64,000 bases of DNA from Herbaspirillum hiltneri N3 (GTDB taxonomy: Bacteria > Pseudomonadota > Gammaproteobacteria > Burkholderiales > Burkholderiaceae_D). The stretch lies in assembly GCF_001267925.1 (NCBI RefSeq), contig NZ_CP011409.1, positions 1,860,001 through 1,924,000 on the forward strand, given 5' to 3'. The position numbers were made by a program, and so were the translations under genes. Shown one piece after another: positions 7,799 to 16,695 of this stretch; the stretch's first letter is position 1; every line of letters begins with the position of its first letter. The notes below the pieces were generated by a model. The model saw only the letters and a list, made by a program, of their open reading frames with translations. It did no database searches and was not told the origin of the DNA.

Positions 7799-8560
7799 TC
7801 AGTTGCGTTGCCTGAGCACCCGGCGCGCGAACATGGCGAAGCTGGCCTTGACGATGCTGGGGGACAGCAGAAAGTCGTGCGACTCCTTGGCCAGCGCCGG
7901 GTCCAGTTCCTTGAGCGTGCCGTAGGCGGCCATTGCCTGTAGTTGGTTGCGCGCGGCGCGTTCGATCAGCACCGAGAGGTACAGGCTTTCTTCCACGCTG
8001 GACGTGGCGGCCAGGAAGCCGTGATTGACCAGCAGGATGGTGCGCTTGTCTCCCAGTGCGGCGGAGATGATTTCGCCTTCCTGGTCGGCAATCGGCAGGC
8101 CCGGCCATTCAGGGAGGAACGCACAGTCGTCGTGGAACGGGGTGGCGTCCATGTGCGCCACCACCAGCGGCCGGCCGGTCATGCTGAGCGTGGACACATA
8201 TTGCGGATGCGTATGGATGATGCAGTTGACGTCGCTGCGGCGGGCATACACCCACAGATGGAAGCGGATCGCGGGATTGGGTATGCCTTTGCCTTCCAGC
8301 ACCTCAAGTTTGTCGTTGATGCGGATCACCGCATCGGCGTCGAGTTCGTCGAAGCCTTGCGCCAGCGGCGTGGTCAGGAAAGTTCCGTCGGGCTGGCGCA
8401 GCGTGATCTGGCCGGCCAGAGTTTCGGAGTGCCCTTCGGCGGCGAGGATGTTGCAGGACAGGGCGATTTTTTCGCGCGGCGTCCAGTCGCCGTATTCCAG
8501 TGCGCCCGACATGCGGCGCAGCGCCTGGCTGGATACGTCTTCTTTGGCTGGGGTAATCAT
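7799..8560 (-). CDS. Class II aldolase/adducin family protein
   Basis: This 253-residue protein has the aldolase II fold: an N-terminal ILAAEGHSETLAGQITLR segment, metal ligand candidates in IIHTHPQYVS (near residue 116), the downstream HMDATPFHDD, and VNHGFLAATSS (near residue 183). Members cleave or decarboxylate small sugar phosphates or act as demethylases; the substrate here is unknown. Its start is ATG 8560 behind GGGAGAAG. The neighbouring MFS carrier and AraC regulator suggest use of a hydroxy-acid or sugar-acid compound (inference). Confidence 0.8.
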   Translation of the reverse strand: MITPAKEDVSSQALRRMSGALEYGDWTPREKIALSCNILAAEGHSETLAGQITLRQPDGTFLTTPLAQGFDELDADAVIRINDKLEVLEGKGIPNPAIRFHLWVYARRSDVNCIIHTHPQYVSTLSMTGRPLVVAHMDATPFHDDCAFLPEWPGLPIADQEGEIISAALGDKRTILLVNHGFLAATSSVEESLYLSVLIERAARNQLQAMAAYGTLKELDPALAKESHDFLLSPSIVKASFAMFARRVLRQRN

Positions 8561-8669
8561 TGTCTTCTCCCTTGGATAAAGTGAGACAAGATTAGACGCG
8601 TCACCCCCTCAAGACTGGCACCTGCGCGCACGGCGGCATGTCTGCACGCGCCATTGAATGTCTTGCCGA

Positions 8670-9665
8670 TCAGGTGCGCGCCGGTGCTGCATTGCGCAAA
8701 GCCGACGGCGGCACGCCATAGCGATGGCGGAAGCTGCGGCTGAAGTGACTGGCGTTGTTGAAGCCGACGCGGAAGCCGATATCCGACACGGACAGCTTGC
8801 TGCAGGCCTGGCTGCACAGGTCGGCGTAGGCGCGTTCCAGTCGTCGTTCCAGCAGGTAGTTGCTGTAACGATGGCCGTGGCTGGCGAACAGGCGATGCAC
8901 CAGCCGCGGAGAAATACCGAGCGCCTGGGATAATTGCGTGACGCTCAGGTCCGGCTCGCACAACATGGCGTCCAGCGTGCTGATCAAGGTATCCCAGCGC
9001 GTCTCTTGTCGGGCGGACACGGACACGGGCACATCCGGCGCTGCATGCTGCGACTCGGCGTAGGCGGCCGACAATAGCGATACGAAAGCCTGCTCGGCGT
9101 GATAGATGGTGCTGGTCGAATGGCCGCCGGCCAGCGCCGGCAGCACTTCGCGCGCATAGTGCCAGAGCGTGCCGCGCAAGGGCGAATCGCGTCGCGCCAG
9201 CGTCGGCATGAAGCGCTCGAAGCGGCTGGTGTGTGCGCCGTTGAAGCGGCTGAAGGAGAATCGCAACAGCACGAAACGGCAATCCGTCGTGTTCTCCACC
9301 GTCGACGGCATGCGTGCCTTGCGGTAGAACACGTCGCCCGTATTGAAGTGCAGGTCGACGCCGTTCTGCGACACCCGGCCGCTGCCTTCGATCACGATGC
9401 TGGCCAGCACGTCGTTCGACTCCAGCGCAGCGACATGTTCCCATTCATGGCTCACGGTGCAACCGGCCGGCAAGGCGGCGATCACCATCACGCCGCCGCC
9501 GACCAGACGACAGGCCGACAAGGTGCCGGGCAAGGTTGAATCGGTTCGGATGTCGCCGGGAGAGACCAGATCGTCGAGCGCATATTTCAGGTGATGCATG
9601 GAGAAGGCATTGACCGGGTGCAGTGACGGCATGTACGGCAAGCCGGAAATCAGGGACGTAGTCAT
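8670..9665 (-). CDS. AraC family transcriptional regulator
   Basis: This 331-residue regulator has a C-terminal pair of helix-turn-helix units (near residues 225-325; LSVTQLSQALGISPRLVHRLF and KLSVSDIGFRVGFNNASHFSRSFRHRYG), matching the AraC/XylS DNA-binding domain. The N-terminal 200 residues resemble the AraC-binding-like (OxyR/FeaR-type) sensing domain. It lies 110 bp upstream of the class II aldolase gene on the same strand and probably controls that gene and the MFS carrier. Its start is ATG 9665 behind a GGAGGGATC-type ribosome binding sequence. Confidence 0.88.
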   Translation of the reverse strand: MTTSLISGLPYMPSLHPVNAFSMHHLKYALDDLVSPGDIRTDSTLPGTLSACRLVGGGVMVIAALPAGCTVSHEWEHVAALESNDVLASIVIEGSGRVSQNGVDLHFNTGDVFYRKARMPSTVENTTDCRFVLLRFSFSRFNGAHTSRFERFMPTLARRDSPLRGTLWHYAREVLPALAGGHSTSTIYHAEQAFVSLLSAAYAESQHAAPDVPVSVSARQETRWDTLISTLDAMLCEPDLSVTQLSQALGISPRLVHRLFASHGHRYSNYLLERRLERAYADLCSQACSKLSVSDIGFRVGFNNASHFSRSFRHRYGVPPSALRNAAPART

Positions 9666-10191
9666 GGAGGGATCTCCTTGGTGCTGGGGCGGATGGCGGT
9701 CTCATCATACAAGCAATTACCGTGCTTGAAACAGGCGCAAACGGGCGAGTGTCGACGCCTTGATTGCCGGCACGCACAAGCAAGAATCCGACGTCGGAAT
9801 GACGCGCACAGGCAAGCATGTTGTTGCGCGGCCCTCAGATTTTTCCTGATGTTGCTGCAATGAAAAGAGGCGTTTGCGTTGCGGGCAAAACAGTGCGCCG
9901 AGGATGTCCGGATGGTGAAATATCAATTTCCCGGGAGGAACAGCAGGGTGCTGTCGGGCTTTGAGGCGAGACGCCCGGCATTGCCTGTGCTTGCGCATAT
10001 CCAACCGGCTATTGCAAGGGCTAGCGAATCCATCGCAATCCCTTGCAATCCGTTGCCAATCGGGCAATCCAGGTTTGTAACGAATTCCCCTGAACGGCTT
10101 GGCGCAAGGCGTCAAAGGTGTAAGATGAAGTCCTGCCTGCGCTTTCCACTACGCGGGGCAGCTTTGAAATCTGGTTTGAAAGGTGATCAAT
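9666..10191. other. Intergenic region, 526 bp
   Basis: No credible gene is visible. It should hold the promoter of the AraC gene (minus) and of the small gene at 10192 (plus). It contains a perfect 12-bp palindrome TCCGACGTCGGA (9787-9798) and, at 10035-10069, roughly helically phased copies of GCAATC at 10035, 10045 and 10064 with a GCCAATC variant between them, which may be a protein-binding array or a slippage repeat. Confidence 0.5.
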
Positions 10192-10428
10192 ATGGACGTC
10201 GCAATTACTGCCAGTTCGCCTGGCGCCGTTCCCAGCTCCCCCAATACCGGTCCATCGGTGAACAACCTGGACGAAGCGCGTCGCGCGCAGGCTCGCAAGG
10301 ATGCGGAAGATGCACAGCGCCGGATCGAGGAGCAGCGTGCGGAAGAAACCCGCCAGGCGCAAGCCCGCCAGGCCTCGCGCAATTCCAACGGCGAAGTCAT
10401 CGGCACCACCGTCAGCACGACTGCCTGA
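10192..10428 (+). CDS. Small charged helical protein, unknown function
   Basis: This is a 78-residue protein not recognised from a known family. Residues 1-30 are rich in Ser, Pro and Ala; residues 28-62 form a highly charged helix rich in Arg, Glu and Ala (ARRAQARKDAEDAQRRIEEQ), likely a coiled coil; the tail is Ser/Thr-rich. ATG 10192 is chosen because AAAGG lies 8 nt upstream; a GTG at 10183 is also in frame. It has its own terminator, so it is probably a monocistronic real gene. No signal peptide is evident. Confidence 0.65.
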   Translation: MDVAITASSPGAVPSSPNTGPSVNNLDEARRAQARKDAEDAQRRIEEQRAEETRQAQARQASRNSNGEVIGTTVSTTA

Positions 10429-10447
10429 TTGTTTTCAGCTGAAATAA

Positions 10448-10471
10448 AGAACCCGCCGCGGCGGGTTTTTG
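10448..10471 (+). terminator. Rho-independent terminator after the small gene
   Basis: AACCCGCCGC/GCGGCGGGTTTTT is a compact GC-rich hairpin with a T-tract, located 20 bp past the stop codon and between convergent genes. Confidence 0.85.
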
Positions 10472-10496
10472 TCGTTAACGCGCGCCACGTTGCGCG

Positions 10497-11777
10497 TTAT
10501 GGCTTATAGCCATCGGTAAGCGTCTTGAGAAACGCAATCACATCCTTGATCTCCGCATCGCTGAGCGCCGGCTTGTCGCCGGGCTGGCGGTCGAACGGGG
10601 GTTCCACGTTCACATTCGGAAAATGCGCCGGCAGCAGGTCGTCGAACTTGCGGATGCTGCCGTCACGATTGCGCGGATACCATTTCTCCGGATTGGTATC
10701 GCGCTGGACGTAGAACTCCATGACCTCTTGCAGCGTGTGGAACGCACCGTTGTGGAAGAAGCTGCCGCGCAGCGCAACGTTGCGCAGCGTCGGCGTCTTG
10801 AACAGGCCGCAGTATTCCGGCTTGTCCTTGAAGTCGGTCCGCTCCGGCCCGCACAGGCCCAGGTCGTAGTAGCGCGGATCCTTGTTGGCGGAAATCTTCC
10901 TGTTGCGCGGCACGCCCACGGCGATCAGGCCGTAATCGGTGAACTGCGGGAACGCCCCGTTGGGCAAAATTTCGCTGATATGGCAGGACGCGCAATTGCC
11001 CTTGGCCGGCTCGTTGAACAGCTCCAGACCGCGCAATTCCTGTGCGTTCAGCGAAGTCTGCTTGCGCAGGTAGGCGTCGTATTTGCTGGTGTAGGGATAG
11101 AAGTCGGCCGGGCTTTCCTGGAACACTTCCAGCGCCATCAGCGCGGCATCGAAGGCGCGCGCACCGTCATCGAAAATCGTCTCGCCGAAGGTCGCACGGA
11201 ATTGCGCGGCGTAAGGTGCGCGCTTCAGCTTGGCCACCACATCGGCGGGCGATTCGTTGGCCATTTCATGCGGCGACAACAAGGGGATACGGGCCTGGTC
11301 GTGCGCCGAATCGGCGCGGCCGTCCCAGGTGCGTCCGCCGGTCGGGCCGGCATCGATGCTGTCGTCGCCGTCGTCATCGTGGAAGTGTTCGCTGAACGGC
11401 GGCACGTTTTGCAGGTAACGCAGCGAAGGCACTGCGCGCGTGCCGGGTGTTTTCATGTCCTTGCCGCCAAGCTGCACCGACAGATTGTTGGGCGGACCGA
11501 ATGCGTGATCGGGACTGTGGCAGCTTGCGCACGATTGCTGACCGGAACCTGACAGCGACGGATCGAAAAACATGGTGCGGCCAAGCGCGGTCATTTCTTC
11601 CACGCTGGGTCGGCGACCCGGCTGCGGCGCGTAGGCTGCGTTGGCGTAGGCCGGAGGTGCGGGCGCAGCAGCCGCCACGGCTGCCACGGCTGCCACTACC
11701 GGCGACTGACTGTCGGCATACAAGGAGGCGAGGGCGATGGCGGCCGCGACGGCAGTGACGATGTACAGGGATTTCAT
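10497..11777 (-). CDS. Di-haem cytochrome c peroxidase family protein (CcpA/MauG)
   Basis: This 426-residue periplasmic protein has an N-terminal signal segment and an Ala/Pro-rich linker, then two c-type haem sites: CASCH at residues 83-87 and CASCH at 262-266. The spacing and the FFDPSLSGSGQQSCASCHSPD and LRNVALRGSFFHNG signatures fit bacterial cytochrome c peroxidases and the related MauG group. It would reduce hydrogen peroxide or carry out oxidative modification of a partner. It is divergent from the phosphoesterase lipoprotein gene at 11937; the 159 bp between them should contain both promoters. Confidence 0.88.
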   Translation of the reverse strand: MKSLYIVTAVAAAIALASLYADSQSPVVAAVAAVAAAAPAPPAYANAAYAPQPGRRPSVEEMTALGRTMFFDPSLSGSGQQSCASCHSPDHAFGPPNNLSVQLGGKDMKTPGTRAVPSLRYLQNVPPFSEHFHDDDGDDSIDAGPTGGRTWDGRADSAHDQARIPLLSPHEMANESPADVVAKLKRAPYAAQFRATFGETIFDDGARAFDAALMALEVFQESPADFYPYTSKYDAYLRKQTSLNAQELRGLELFNEPAKGNCASCHISEILPNGAFPQFTDYGLIAVGVPRNRKISANKDPRYYDLGLCGPERTDFKDKPEYCGLFKTPTLRNVALRGSFFHNGAFHTLQEVMEFYVQRDTNPEKWYPRNRDGSIRKFDDLLPAHFPNVNVEPPFDRQPGDKPALSDAEIKDVIAFLKTLTDGYKP

Positions 11778-11936
11778 GCGCGCAGGTTAGCAGTGCAATA
11801 TGACGAAAGTGTGAAGCACGCGGCGTGCCGGAACGGACTTGTCATTCTGTGGTTATATTTTTCGGCTAGCATCGTCTTCCTGTCGGTTGTATCCTGCCTC
11901 ATCCTTCCCGTGCAGTTCCATAAAAAGAGAATATCC

Positions 11937-13565
11937 ATGCGAGCCAAAATTAGCCAGTCTTTCAGCCAGCCAACGCGTCTTTCACTTTTGGTGGCAGCGG
12001 TCGTCGCAGGGCTTTCCGCCTGTGGCGGCAACGCCAATATTGCCGGCGATGACGCCGCCGTGCGCAGCATCGACACCGTGGTCGTGATCTACGCCGAGAA
12101 CCGCGGCTTCGACACCTTGTACGGCCTGTTTCCCGGCGCCAATGGCGTGCCCGGCGTGAACCCGTCGTCGAAGGGCGCCTATCTGCCGCAAGTCGACGTT
12201 GACGGCGCCGTGCTGCCGGTATTGCCGCCGACCTGGGGTGGCGTGACCGCACCGGGACAAACCAAAGTCATGACGCAGGCGCAATCGGCCGGCATGCCGA
12301 ACAAGCCGTTCCAGATCGACGGCAAGACCGGCATGAACGTCGGCAGCGACGTCGTCACCCGCGACCTGGTGCACCGCTACTACAACAACCAGATGCAGAT
12401 CAACGGCGGCAGGAACGACAAGTTCGCCACTTATTCCGATGCCGGCGGTTTGTCGATGGGTTACTACGATGGCAGCAGCATGGCGATGTGGCAACTGGCG
12501 AAAGAATACACGCTGGCTGACAACTTCTTCATGGGCTCCTTCGGCGGCTCGTTCCAGAATCACCAATACCTGATCTGTGCTTGTACGCCGCAATATCCGA
12601 ATGCCGACAAGTCGCCGGCCAAGGGCGGCATCTCGAAGATCGACGTCGATGCCAACGGCAACTTCGTGCGTCTGACACCGGCTGCAAGTTCGCCGAAGTC
12701 GACCCTGGACGGCGCGCAGAAATACGCCAACGACGGCACGCTGACGCCGCCTGACGATAAAGGCATGTACTACGCCGTCAACACCATGCAGCCGCCGTAT
12801 CAGCCAAGCAATGTCGCCGCACCCGCAAGCGACGCCGCCAAGCTTTACGCAGATCCGAACAGCGCCTCCACGCTGCCGCCTCAAACGCAGAAGAATATCG
12901 GTGATCTGTTGAGCGGCAAGGGCGTCAGCTGGGCCTGGTATGCCGGCGCCTGGAACTCCACGCTGAAAGTGGCGCAGGGCGACCGCAAGTTTCCGTCGCC
13001 GAAGCCGAACTTCCAGTTCCATCATCAGCCGTTCAATTATTTCGCCAGCATGGACCCGGTGAAGAACGCCGCTTACCGTGCGGAGCATATCAAAGACTTC
13101 GACGCCAGTTTCCTGCAGGATGCTGCCGCGGGCAAGTTGCCGGCCGTGTCGTTCTACAAGCCGCAGGGCAACCTGAACCAGCACGCCGGTTATGCCGATG
13201 TCGCTTCAGGCGACGCGCATATTGCCGACGTGGTCAACAAGCTGCGCCAGAGCCCGCAATGGAAGCACATGCTGATCGTCGTGACGTATGACGAAAACGG
13301 CGGCTTCTGGGATCACGCTGCACCGCCGAAGGCCGACAAATGGGGACCTGGTACGCGCATCCCGGCGATCATCGTGTCGCCGTATGCGAAGAAAGGCTAT
13401 ATCGACAGCAGCCTGTACGACACCAGCTCCGTGCTGCGCTTCATCACGCGCCGCTGGTCGCTGCCGGTGCTCGACGGCATCGCGTTGCGTGACAAGGCGA
13501 TACAGGCCAACGGTGGAACACCGATCGGCGATCTGAGCAACGCTCTGGTGTCGCCGGCGAACTAA
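11937..13565 (+). CDS. Secreted phosphoesterase (phospholipase C/acid phosphatase AcpA family), lipoprotein
   Basis: This 542-residue enzyme starts with a lipoprotein signal peptide; the lipobox LSAC places the acylated cysteine at residue 29. The N-terminal motif VVVIYAENRGFDTLYG (Glu54, Asn55) and the C-terminal YDENGGFWDHAAPP are the metal and substrate signatures of the phosphoesterase family (PF04185) that includes PlcC/PlcN and AcpA. It probably releases phosphate from phosphomonoesters or phospholipids outside the inner membrane. ATG 11937 is preferred over in-frame upstream codons because the signal peptide begins there (MRAKISQSFSQPTRLSLLVA). Confidence 0.85.
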   Translation: MRAKISQSFSQPTRLSLLVAAVVAGLSACGGNANIAGDDAAVRSIDTVVVIYAENRGFDTLYGLFPGANGVPGVNPSSKGAYLPQVDVDGAVLPVLPPTWGGVTAPGQTKVMTQAQSAGMPNKPFQIDGKTGMNVGSDVVTRDLVHRYYNNQMQINGGRNDKFATYSDAGGLSMGYYDGSSMAMWQLAKEYTLADNFFMGSFGGSFQNHQYLICACTPQYPNADKSPAKGGISKIDVDANGNFVRLTPAASSPKSTLDGAQKYANDGTLTPPDDKGMYYAVNTMQPPYQPSNVAAPASDAAKLYADPNSASTLPPQTQKNIGDLLSGKGVSWAWYAGAWNSTLKVAQGDRKFPSPKPNFQFHHQPFNYFASMDPVKNAAYRAEHIKDFDASFLQDAAAGKLPAVSFYKPQGNLNQHAGYADVASGDAHIADVVNKLRQSPQWKHMLIVVTYDENGGFWDHAAPPKADKWGPGTRIPAIIVSPYAKKGYIDSSLYDTSSVLRFITRRWSLPVLDGIALRDKAIQANGGTPIGDLSNALVSPAN

Positions 13566-13604
13566 TGCGGCGCAAGCGTCCGTCAAACTGATTGATGGAC
13601 CGAC

Positions 13605-13640
13605 GATTGCCGCTGTCGATAACGGCGGCAATCGTTTCAA
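13605..13640 (+). terminator. Possible terminator after the phosphoesterase gene
   Basis: GATTGCCGC (13605-13613) and GCGGCAATC (13625-13633) form a perfect 9-bp stem 40 bp after the stop codon. The following sequence (GTTTCAATTCT) is only weakly T-rich, so termination efficiency is uncertain. Confidence 0.5.
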
Positions 13641-14159
13641 TTCTCCCTTCCCATACGCTTAGGCGTCATGCACGATGAGTCTGGCCCTCGGGTCGGGCTC
13701 ATTGCCGTTGCAATGCCTCGGCCTGTTCAGCAGCGGCAATAAGACAACTGGTCCTTGTGACCGGTTGCAAGTCAGATCCCCAATCCCGTTGTTATCGATC
13801 AGGACCGTGCCACCGCCCAGGAAGCGCGCTGCACTTTCGTTCCGCTGAACGCAATTTTCAGTGGTCCGCTTTCTTCATTGCGCTCGTCATTTGAATTCGT
13901 ATTTTTACGATAATTCTGACTTTCTAATTTCGTCTATATCGTCCACAAGGTGAACTCGTATAGTCTTCCGTCTGATTGGTTTGCACTCTGAATAACCGGA
14001 TATCGATTGCCGAGTCGCGTCTATGATCGACGCGAATTTTGTTGATGGCAAGCTGCTCCGGAACGAGGCTGAGTTGAATGAAGCGCTGAAAATGCGCACA
14101 AATGATGGCACTGCATCAGCAGCGCCTCTTCGTCGATATGCATGACCTGAGGAAGATTC
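13641..14159. other. Intergenic region at the left edge of the accessory island
   Basis: About 520 bp with lower GC than the flanking core genes. On the minus strand a roughly 70-codon open frame with no start codon runs from about 13880 to the TAA at 13663 and ends PDPRARLIVHDA; it looks like a possible gene remnant but is weak evidence. On the plus strand a 40-codon ORF occupies 14023-14145. Otherwise only AT-rich sequence (about 13885-13925), possibly promoter, is seen. Confidence 0.4.
14023..14145 (+). CDS. Possible small protein upstream of the phosphodiesterase gene
   Basis: A 40-residue ORF (MIDANFVDGKLLRNEAELNE..., ending PLRRYA) ends 14 bp before the next start. Its amino-acid composition is protein-like and the phrase FVDGKLL..EAELNEAL resembles openings of larger extracellular or phage-tail-like proteins, so it could also be the remnant of a longer N-terminal domain lost by frameshift. 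No clear ribosome binding site precedes ATG 14023. No known family is recognised. Confidence 0.3.
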   Translation: MIDANFVDGKLLRNEAELNEALKMRTNDGTASAAPLRRYA

Positions 14160-16205
14160 ATGGGATTGAGAGAAGACTCCGGCATCAAGGCCTGCCCCAC
14201 CTGGCAGACGCAGCGTGAAGTGTTCACGACGTTGGGAACGCCATCCAATGACCGTGTCGTTACAGCCCGGCATCGAGGCGATTTCACCGACCAGTTTGCA
14301 GAAAATACGCTGGAGGCATTTCACGCTTCCTATCGGGCATGCAGGCCTGCGATTGAGACGGATGTTCGGTATACAAGCGACGATCAACTCGTCATCTTCC
14401 ACGACACGCATATCGGGAAGATGCTTGAACCTGGCTACGATCCGAGAAGCGGCCTCGGCCCCAACGCAACCCTCGACTCGCTCACGCTCGCTCAGGTGCA
14501 GGCGAAAAAAGTACTCAACGTGTTTACCCGGCAGCCTATGCCGCGGGAGAACCCGCAATGGCCTGGTGTTCATACCGTCGAGGAAATGCTGAAGGACTAT
14601 TGCACCTTTCCAGGAGGGGCAAACGCGCTGGTTCACCTCGAGGTCAAAACGGTCGTCAAAGATGGCCAGCTCGACGTCGAAAAGAGCAAGAGGGCGGTCG
14701 TGGAAACCGCGAAGATCCTTCAAGCCATCCATGTTGAATTTCCCCAGTACGAAATATTCAAGCGAGTCATCTTGAAATTTCAGATGTCGTTGTTCCCGGC
14801 CCCGCTCTACTATCACGCAGCTATGCAGAGTGATGGAATTGTGGAAATAGTGATGGCTGAGCCGGTGATCGCACCTGCCGGTCAACGACAGATCGATAGC
14901 AGTTCGGAAACCATCTGGGATCCGCCAGACGGGACGTATGCATCACGGACAGCAAAAGCTGTCGCTTGGTGGTCCTTGCAGGAAGCTTTGTTCGTACCTT
15001 GCGTCGAAGTTGTCATCAAGGACTCCACCGACTTCATCAATAAGCGCACTGCAGCGCCCTACCTCGGACAACGCTCTTACGTCGAGCCCTACGCACATGA
15101 AGAATGCGGCGCCTTGGGGCGGTGCAATGCAACAGTAGGCACGATGGCCGAAATGGTCACGATCGTGAAAACCCATCAGAAAGCCCTCGGCGTTTTCGTT
15201 CCCATCCCCGACTACCTGATGTGGCGTGAGGACCGCTACGTCGATTTTGGCGTCCCCAATATCGCTGCCGGGAAGAATCCCTCCATTGCGGCCGAGAAGG
15301 CGTACTACAACAATAATTCGCAGTGTTGCTATGACCTTGACGACCGGATCGATCCGTCCGAGAACTCAGACGACCGCATGATCATCGGCTGGCAGCGCAG
15401 CATCGGTTGTAACGTCATCACCGCCGACGACACCGATTCCATTGATTACGGCTACTACAGCGCGGGGCAGCTCGAACTCGACGCCAGACCGGAGCCTGTC
15501 AAGCCACCCGATAAAATGAACTCGGTGCTTGCGTGGGAGCTTAGCTATAACCCTCGCCCCAACCCTGAGATCACACTCCAATCTCCCAATATTGACGGGG
15601 ATATGCGTTGTTTGTGGTGGATTGCATCTGGGGATCAACTCTCATTCACCTATAACTGTGACAGCATCTTCGCCATGAAAGAGGGCGGAACTCGTCAGCT
15701 GCGCACCAGTGTGCGAAGGGCGGACGGCGTGATGCGAATACTCCGCGGCCAACAATGCCTGACCGCAACGGTGCTCGACCCCGGAGGGGACACCACTGGC
15801 GCCCATTGGGGGGTATGCGACGATAGTGTTGGGACGAACTGGTCGTGGGACAAAGATTCTCATCTCATCAACGGTTACAACAATTCCCTTATCACATCCC
15901 CCTCTTTCATCGAGGAGTGGGGAGACAGTGGATATCGTAGTTGGGGACTCGCCTCAACACTCGGCTTTGAACCAGGCATCGCCAGCCGCACATGGACAAT
16001 CACGCCGCGCCAAGTACCCGTTATTCCACCAGATCCACCAGATCCACCAGATCCACCAGATCCACCAGATCCACCAGATCCACCAGATCCACCAGATCCA
16101 CCGCCAGAAGAGGGGGGATTTCTCCGGTGGTTATGGGGGCCATTGATATTTATAAACCGTCAAGTCTTTGGTCGTGACGGGAATGACAGAGGATTGAGCG
16201 GTTAG
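14160..16205 (+). CDS. Glycerophosphodiester phosphodiesterase-like protein with lectin-like region and Pro-Pro-Asp repeat tail
   Basis: This 681-residue protein has an N-terminal GDPD-type TIM barrel: His38-Arg39 in ARHRGDF, AENTLEAF, the metal pair Glu66/Asp68 in ETDVR and His81 in FHDTHIG are all present, so activity is plausible. After residue 480 a Cys/Trp-rich region (MRCLWWIASGDQ, QQCLTATVL, GTNWSWD) resembles a beta-trefoil lectin. Then come eight PPD repeats (residues 623-646) and a short hydrophobic tail. The chain has about a dozen cysteines, typical of exported proteins, yet no signal peptide follows ATG 14160. The frame is closed just upstream by TGA, and AGGA gives a good ribosome binding site. 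It heads the pseudo-urease cluster. Confidence 0.75.
   Translation: MGLREDSGIKACPTWQTQREVFTTLGTPSNDRVVTARHRGDFTDQFAENTLEAFHASYRACRPAIETDVRYTSDDQLVIFHDTHIGKMLEPGYDPRSGLGPNATLDSLTLAQVQAKKVLNVFTRQPMPRENPQWPGVHTVEEMLKDYCTFPGGANALVHLEVKTVVKDGQLDVEKSKRAVVETAKILQAIHVEFPQYEIFKRVILKFQMSLFPAPLYYHAAMQSDGIVEIVMAEPVIAPAGQRQIDSSSETIWDPPDGTYASRTAKAVAWWSLQEALFVPCVEVVIKDSTDFINKRTAAPYLGQRSYVEPYAHEECGALGRCNATVGTMAEMVTIVKTHQKALGVFVPIPDYLMWREDRYVDFGVPNIAAGKNPSIAAEKAYYNNNSQCCYDLDDRIDPSENSDDRMIIGWQRSIGCNVITADDTDSIDYGYYSAGQLELDARPEPVKPPDKMNSVLAWELSYNPRPNPEITLQSPNIDGDMRCLWWIASGDQLSFTYNCDSIFAMKEGGTRQLRTSVRRADGVMRILRGQQCLTATVLDPGGDTTGAHWGVCDDSVGTNWSWDKDSHLINGYNNSLITSPSFIEEWGDSGYRSWGLASTLGFEPGIASRTWTITPRQVPVIPPDPPDPPDPPDPPDPPDPPDPPDPPPEEGGFLRWLWGPLIFINRQVFGRDGNDRGLSG
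16026..16097 (+). repeat. Eight 9-bp tandem repeats encoding Pro-Pro-Asp
   Basis: Eight perfect copies of the 9-nt unit CCACCAGAT lie in frame within the phosphodiesterase-like gene and encode a PPD linker. Perfect identity at all codon positions suggests recent expansion and likely copy-number variation between strains. Confidence 0.95.
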
Positions 16206-16333
16206 TTTGGCCAACTTCTGTAAAAAATGTCAGTTGAAGAGGACAAGTTACGCCCTATCGCAACTGTCTGGTGTTTTTATCTATTGAGTTTGTCGACGAT
16301 GTAGTCGGTGTATGTCTGATACATGGAGGAGCT

Positions 16334-16642
16334 ATGGCAGCAAGTGATGATGAATATCAAACGGACCATATTCGGAATGCGGTTATTGCCGGCATCGCCA
16401 GGAAGCGACTTGAGCGCGGTGTCAAACTGAACGTGGTGGAAGCGAAGGCGTTGATCAGGGAATTTGTGGTGGAAGGCGCCCGTGATGGGCGCAGTGTTGC
16501 GGATCTCATGGAGGCTGGGGCTCACGTGGTAAGTCGCGATCAACTTATGGACGGGATTGCTGAACTTCTCACAACGATTCGGGTTGTGGGGAGTTTTCCT
16601 AACGGACTGCATCCGGTGTTCGTCCACAACCCCATTCGATAG
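16334..16642 (+). CDS. Urease gamma subunit-like protein (pseudo-urease gamma)
   Basis: This 102-residue protein aligns along its full length with Ure[36 protein letters not shown], the [12 protein letters not shown] segment and the end [15 protein letters not shown] all match conserved gamma-subunit positions. In true urease UreA holds no catalytic residue and builds the (alpha-beta-gamma)3 assembly, so a scaffold role could persist here. ATG 16334 follows GGAGGA closely; an in-frame upstream extension lacks a ribosome binding site. It lies 128 bp after the phosphodiesterase-like gene and starts the gamma, beta, alpha order usual for urease operons. Confidence 0.88.
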   Translation: MAASDDEYQTDHIRNAVIAGIARKRLERGVKLNVVEAKALIREFVVEGARDGRSVADLMEAGAHVVSRDQLMDGIAELLTTIRVVGSFPNGLHPVFVHNPIR

Positions 16643-16695
16643 CGCGTCGTTGAGCGCATATTTCTCTCCCTTTGATATGAAATAAGGAGTACGTG

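Noticed and set aside
9717..10115. 132-codon minus-strand ORF between the AraC and small genes
   Set aside because: Composition is not protein-like (many Arg/Cys/Pro), there is no start signal, and it covers the phased repeat region.
16026..16097. CRISPR-like repeat array
   Set aside because: The 9-bp units are contiguous with no spacers and encode PPD in frame; it is a coding microsatellite.
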